Below, piece by piece: positions 6,182 to 9,211 of a stretch of 9,211 nucleotides of DNA; positions within the stretch are counted from its first letter, which is position 1, and each line of letters opens with the position of its first letter. A program made the position numbers and the translations under genes. The DNA comes from Silvanigrellaceae bacterium (GTDB taxonomy: Bacteria; Bdellovibrionota; Oligoflexia; Silvanigrellales; Silvanigrellaceae), in the NCBI GenBank assembly GCA_947475135.1, contig CANJMU010000014.1, positions 1 to 9,211 of the forward strand, read 5' to 3'. The notes under the pieces are model-generated. The model had not been told where the DNA came from. It did no database searches and worked only from the letters and a program-made list of their open reading frames with translations.

Positions 6182-7093
6182 TCAGTTCTCCGAAAGTAAA
6201 AGAGTTAATAGTGAGCAGTGGACAATATCATTCACGCTGGCTCCGCGCGAGAGGTCGGAAAATGGGTTCTCGCATCCAAGTAAAATTGGCCCATAAGCTT
6301 TTCCATTTCCTAGGTATTGAGAAGATTTATAGCAAATATTTCCAGAATTCAAATCTGGAAATATAAAAACATTGGCATCGCCATTCAACGGTGAGTTTGG
6401 GCATTTTTTATTTGAAACATCAGGAACAAATGCGGCATCAAATTGAATCTCACCATAAGAACATATATTGGGATAATTTTTATGAAAAATTTCGTAAGCT
6501 TTGCGAATTTTTTTTGAATTTTCATGATTTGCGCTACCGTTTGTCGAAAAACTTAAAAAAGCAATTTTAGGGGTTTCTTTTGTCCATTTTAAAAAAGCTT
6601 GTTGGGATAAAAATGCGATTTCAGATAAATTTTCTGGTGTTGGTTCTGGGATGACGGCGCAATCTGCAAAAATAAAATTTTTATTAAGATGTTCAAATTC
6701 CATATAGAAACAAGAAGTCATGATTTTGGTTTGTGATTGCAATAAATTTGTTGCAAGAGCACTTCGTATGACATGAGATGTTGGGCAAATACAGCCAGAT
6801 ATCACACAATCAACTTCTTTATTTTGAAGAAGCGAACCAGCAAAAAAATAAGGATCATCGATGTGGTCATATGTTGTTTCGTTAGCCGATTTCCCTTTTT
6901 TTAACAAAATAGAATCGATTGTTTTTTTTGTAAATTCTTTTCTTTTTTCAGATTCATGTTTTGGAATAAGAATAGGAATAATGCCATATTTTTTTTTTAT
7001 TATTTTTGCAGCGTCTAATATTCTTGGATCTTCCGATTCTGGGTAGGCAATTTTTTTTCCTTTGAGAGATTCAAAATTTAATTGAAGAGACAT
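6182..7093 (-). CDS. pta: phosphate acetyltransferase (phosphotransacetylase) homologue
   Basis: From the preferred start the product has 303 residues and matches the PTA_PTB catalytic domain, which interconverts acetyl-CoA and acetyl phosphate. Visible family motifs are KKIAYPESEDPRILDAA (13-29), SHVIRSALAT (106-115), FADCAVIPEPT (142-152), FPDLNSGN (245-252), KAYGPI (265-270) and DLSRGASVNDIV (280-291). Ser282, Arg283 and Asp289 match the Ser309, Arg310 and Asp316 described for the Methanosarcina enzyme. The Arg equivalent to Arg287 of that enzyme is Tyr260 here (codon 6316-6314). The ATG at 7093 has AAAAGGA 8 bases upstream. The longer frame from 7150 would begin inside the predicted -35 box and adds a non-family leader, so it is rejected. 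The product lacks the N-terminal domains of long enteric Pta. No acetate kinase gene adjoins it; the next gene is P5C dehydrogenase. Another acyl substrate cannot be excluded. Confidence 0.85.
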   Translation of the reverse strand: MSLQLNFESLKGKKIAYPESEDPRILDAAKIIKKKYGIIPILIPKHESEKRKEFTKKTIDSILLKKGKSANETTYDHIDDPYFFAGSLLQNKEVDCVISGCICPTSHVIRSALATNLLQSQTKIMTSCFYMEFEHLNKNFIFADCAVIPEPTPENLSEIAFLSQQAFLKWTKETPKIAFLSFSTNGSANHENSKKIRKAYEIFHKNYPNICSYGEIQFDAAFVPDVSNKKCPNSPLNGDANVFIFPDLNSGNICYKSSQYLGNGKAYGPILLGCENPFSDLSRGASVNDIVHCSLLTLLLSEN

Positions 7094-7121
7094 GATCATT
7101 TTCCTTTTAAAAATAATTCGA

Positions 7122-7150
7122 ATACTATTTGATTTTATTATTGAAAACAA
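7122..7150 (-). promoter_or_regulatory. sigma70-type promoter for pta-pruA
   Basis: On the minus strand TTGTTT (7150-7145) and TAGTAT (7127-7122) are separated by 17 bases. The expected transcription start near 7115 gives a leader of about 20 bases before the ribosome binding site and the ATG at 7093. This supports the shorter Pta start. Assigned by eye only. Confidence 0.5.
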
Positions 7151-7202
7151 TGATCTGAAAAAATTTTTATGATAAATTTAAACGTGTTTCACGAGGATTA
7201 TT

Positions 7203-7652
7203 ATGTTTAAAATTATTCTGCTTTTAGTTTTTTGTTTCATAAGCGCATGCAATACGCTAGATCAAGAAAAAAAATTAATTAACGTGAGTCAATATCCTTT
7301 TCCAAATTGGATTAGTGATAATAAAGTTCAAAAAAAAGAAGCTGGTTTTAGAATTATTATTCAAAAAAATTATGTTTTTAATTTACCTCTTGGCTTAAGG
7401 CAAATTCAAGAAAATTCGGCAATTTCTATTCAACAATTACTAATAGATCAGAAAAATAAGTTTTTTTGTATGCAAAAAATAGATAAAAATAAATGTTTCG
7501 AAAAAATCAATCATAAAATAAAAAATATAACTTTATCTAAGGTAACAAATAATGAAATCTATTGGGAAAATATAGAAAGCTTGTTGTTTAAAAGTGTGCG
7601 TCACTATTATACTATATGGTTAAAAGTAGATGTTGCGTTTGATGAAACATAA
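7203..7652 (+). CDS. putative outer-membrane lipoprotein, function unknown
   Basis: The 149-residue product starts MFKIILLLVF and has a lipobox ISAC (residues 13-16), so cleavage before Cys16 and lipid attachment are expected. Asn, not Asp, follows the Cys, which in the enteric Lol rule points to the outer membrane. The mature part has YPFPNWISDN (31-40), then alternating basic and hydrophobic segments, and a Cys pair at 89 and 98 that could form a disulfide. PNWI followed by an Ala/Ile-rich helix with regular polar residues (about 66-83) vaguely recalls LPP20-type lipoproteins, but this is too weak to assign. The start has GAGGA at 7193-7197, 5 bases before the ATG. The gene is divergent from pta and the region between them is very AT-rich. 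Composition is more AT-rich than rpsA or the topoisomerase. Confidence 0.7.
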   Translation: MFKIILLLVFCFISACNTLDQEKKLINVSQYPFPNWISDNKVQKKEAGFRIIIQKNYVFNLPLGLRQIQENSAISIQQLLIDQKNKFFCMQKIDKNKCFEKINHKIKNITLSKVTNNEIYWENIESLLFKSVRHYYTIWLKVDVAFDET

Positions 7653-7670
7653 AAAATAAAATATTTTATG

Positions 7671-7726
7671 GTATTTGCCATTTCGAAAAAATAGTTATAA
7701 TTGTATTTGCGCATTTCAATAAATAG
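7671..7726. repeat. imperfect tandem repeat upstream of topB
   Basis: Two 24-base copies, 7671-7694 and 7703-7726, each start GTATTTGC and end AAATAG. They align with one inserted G and a few differences, at a period of 32 bases. They overlap the two promoter-like elements before the topoisomerase gene. They may be a duplicated promoter unit or paired regulator sites. Confidence 0.45.
7675..7701 (+). promoter_or_regulatory. upstream promoter candidate for topB
   Basis: TTGCCA (7675-7680) and a perfect TATAAT (7696-7701) are separated by 15 bases, a spacer one or two bases shorter than ideal. The expected start of transcription is near 7708, about 60 bases before the ATG. Called by eye. Confidence 0.45.
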
Positions 7727-7729
7727 AAT
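7701..7729 (+). promoter_or_regulatory. downstream promoter candidate for topB
   Basis: TTGTAT (7701-7706) and TAGAAT (7724-7729) are separated by 17 bases. The element would give a leader of about 33 bases before the ATG at 7770. It directly follows the first candidate, whose TATAAT shares its last T with this -35 box. Called by eye. Confidence 0.45.
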
Positions 7730-7769
7730 GCATTTTATATAAGAAATTTATTAAAAAGGATGAAATTTA

Positions 7770-9211
7770 ATGGATAAGTCCAGTGGTAAATGGCTTGTAA
7801 TTACGGAAAAACCGTCTGTTGCGAATGACATCGTAAAAGTTCTTGGTGGTTTTTCAAAAAAGACAGATTATTTTGAATCCGACACTTTCGTTGTTACATG
7901 GGCTATTGGTCACCTTTTTGAATTGCTTTCTCCTGAAGAAATTAATCCTCTTTACAAGAGATGGCTTCTTCAAGATCTGCCAATTCTGCCTGAAAAGTTT
8001 GAATATAAACCAAAAAAAGGCCAGACTGAAAGAACAAACCATATCAAAAGTCTATCAAAAAGGAAGGATGTCCTAGGCTTTATCAACGCCTGCGATGCAG
8101 GTCGGGAGGGTGAGCTCATTTTTAGGGAAATCTTTGATTTTTGTCACCAAGACAAACCATTCAAAAGAGTTTGGCTTCAAAGTTTGACCCCCCAGGCGAT
8201 TCAAAAAGAGTTCAAATTGCCTCGTAACGGCATAGATTTTAACTCATTGGCGGATGCTGCTCGTTGTCGTATGGAAAGTGATTGGTTAATTGGAATAAAT
8301 GGGACAAGGGGTGTCACAAGACGTCTTAAAACAAAAAATATGAAAGGCGCCTGGTCTGTGGGGCGTGTGCAAACTCCAACATTAGCGCTCATTGTGCAAA
8401 GAGAAATGGATTACATCCGTCATCGGAGCGAAATTTATTATACAATTGAAGCTCAGTTTTCAGCTGCGACGCATCAGTACAATGCATTTTGGTATGATCC
8501 AAATTTTAGTCTTCCTCTTTCAAATGAAGAGTCTGTTTTTCAAAAAGAAAAAGATGACAGAATTTTTTCTAAAGAAAAATTAGACTCAATTATTCAAGAA
8601 ATTGGCCTTTTTAAACATGAGTCTTTCGCTCATGAAACACGAAAAGAGTCTAAAGAAATTGCGCCAACTTTATTTGATCTCACGTCATTGCAGCGAGAAG
8701 CCAATCGTAAATTTGGAATGCCTGCGTCACGAACTTTGCAAGCAGCTCAAAGGCTTTATGAGAAACATAAAGTGTTAACTTATCCGAGAACAGATTCAAA
8801 ATATTTACCAACAGAATATGAAAAAATTGTACCAGAATTATTAAGCAAGTACTCTAAAAATAATAAAGAGTATGGAGCTTTTTGTAAGAAGATTTTAAAT
8901 CATGGTTTACTTAATAAACAAAGAATATTTGATGATGCAAAAGTGAGTGATCACTTTGCGATCATTCCTACTGGTGAAATGCCTTCAGATAAAATTGACG
9001 GAGATGATGCAAGAATTTTTGATCTGGTGATGAGACGATTTCTTGCGGCATTTATGCCATATGCTGTATGGGCAAAAGTGGAAAGAATTACAGTTGTCCA
9101 CAATCAACATTTTCGAACAAGAGTTCAGGATTTAGAGATTCCAGGCTGGAGAGAAATTTACGGATTAGATTCTCAAGAGGAATCGCAACTTCCAAAATTA
9201 GATGAAAATAA
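7770..9211 (+). CDS. topB: DNA topoisomerase III (type IA), N-terminal part; runs past the window end
   Basis: The frame is open from the ATG at 7770 to the window edge, giving 480 codons without a stop. Type IA topoisomerases cut one DNA strand through a tyrosyl-5'-phosphate link and pass the other strand, relaxing or decatenating DNA. The Toprim domain begins LVITEKPSVA (9-18, Glu13) and contains NACDAGREGELI (106-117), with the Asp-Ala-Gly-Arg-Glu-Gly-Glu form seen in many TopB proteins. Further anchors are SVGRVQTPTLALI (196-208), the active-site Tyr338 in LTYPRTDS (336-343) and SDHFAIIPTG (393-402). These favour topoisomerase III over topoisomerase I. AAGGA at 7756-7760 lies 9 bases before the ATG. 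The C-terminal region, including any zinc ribbons, is outside the window. Two tandem promoters upstream suggest its own transcription unit. Confidence 0.93.
   Translation, partial: MDKSSGKWLVITEKPSVANDIVKVLGGFSKKTDYFESDTFVVTWAIGHLFELLSPEEINPLYKRWLLQDLPILPEKFEYKPKKGQTERTNHIKSLSKRKDVLGFINACDAGREGELIFREIFDFCHQDKPFKRVWLQSLTPQAIQKEFKLPRNGIDFNSLADAARCRMESDWLIGINGTRGVTRRLKTKNMKGAWSVGRVQTPTLALIVQREMDYIRHRSEIYYTIEAQFSAATHQYNAFWYDPNFSLPLSNEESVFQKEKDDRIFSKEKLDSIIQEIGLFKHESFAHETRKESKEIAPTLFDLTSLQREANRKFGMPASRTLQAAQRLYEKHKVLTYPRTDSKYLPTEYEKIVPELLSKYSKNNKEYGAFCKKILNHGLLNKQRIFDDAKVSDHFAIIPTGEMPSDKIDGDDARIFDLVMRRFLAAFMPYAVWAKVERITVVHNQHFRTRVQDLEIPGWREIYGLDSQEESQLPKLDEN

Noticed and set aside
7094..7150. A longer Pta starting at 7150 (322 residues).
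   Set aside because: The extra 19 residues have no family similarity, the start codon lies within the predicted -35 box and lacks a ribosome binding site, whereas AAAAGGA is correctly spaced for 7093.
7656..7669. Perfect 14-base palindrome ATAAAATATTTTAT after the lipoprotein gene, considered as a terminator.
   Set aside because: It consists only of A and T, has no T-run after it, and such palindromes are expected by chance in this composition.
1699..7738. The 10-mer TGCATTTTAT occurs upstream of both the small hypothetical gene and topB, as a possible common regulator site.
   Set aside because: The sequence is too AT-rich for a shared 10-mer to be meaningful, and the flanks do not agree.
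7760..7777. Tiny upstream reading frame (ATG at 7760, five codons plus stop) overlapping the topB start.
   Set aside because: The AAGG motif touches its ATG, which leaves no spacer for initiation; the same motif is well spaced for the topB ATG at 7770.

Overview
The window is an AT-rich stretch of a Gram-negative bacterial chromosome. It holds eight complete genes and two that run off the ends. Most are housekeeping or metabolic, and I see no phage, transposon, CRISPR, rRNA or tRNA signature. A Gram-negative host is suggested by a lipoprotein with a lipobox and by a six-domain ribosomal protein S1. The low GC and the mixture of sequence types would fit a Bdellovibrionota lineage such as the Oligoflexia/Silvanigrella group, but that placement is a guess from impression and not a demonstrated result.

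Layout, plus strand first. Positions 1-249 are the C-terminal end of a short-chain dehydrogenase/reductase. It overlaps by 14 nt the start of a MurA-family enolpyruvyl transferase (236-1609). Next come a small Lys/Asn-rich hypothetical protein (1801-2076) and a four-segment membrane protein (2195-2626). A 14-bp perfect inverted repeat stands just before the membrane protein's ribosome binding site. That gene converges on rpsA, with only 14 nt between the two stop codons.

The central block is on the minus strand and is read from about 7120 down to 2641: a phosphate acetyltransferase homologue (pta, 7093-6182), a free-standing 1-pyrroline-5-carboxylate dehydrogenase (6175-4565, starting 6 nt after pta), then rpsA (4416-2641). 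pta and the dehydrogenase look like a translationally coupled pair behind one promoter at 7122-7150. A bulged hairpin plus T-run at 4526-4496 probably separates them from rpsA, which has its own structured leader.

To the right, a small lipoprotein gene (7203-7652) is divergent from pta. It is followed by a type IA topoisomerase, topoisomerase III (7770 to beyond the window end), whose upstream region has two tandem promoter-like elements embedded in an imperfect direct repeat.

The most notable observations are active-site changes in two otherwise recognisable enzymes. The MurA homologue has Ser where the family has the catalytic Lys22 and Asp where most have Cys115. The Pta homologue has Tyr where the family has a conserved Arg near the C-terminus. 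I found no convincing new multi-gene system.
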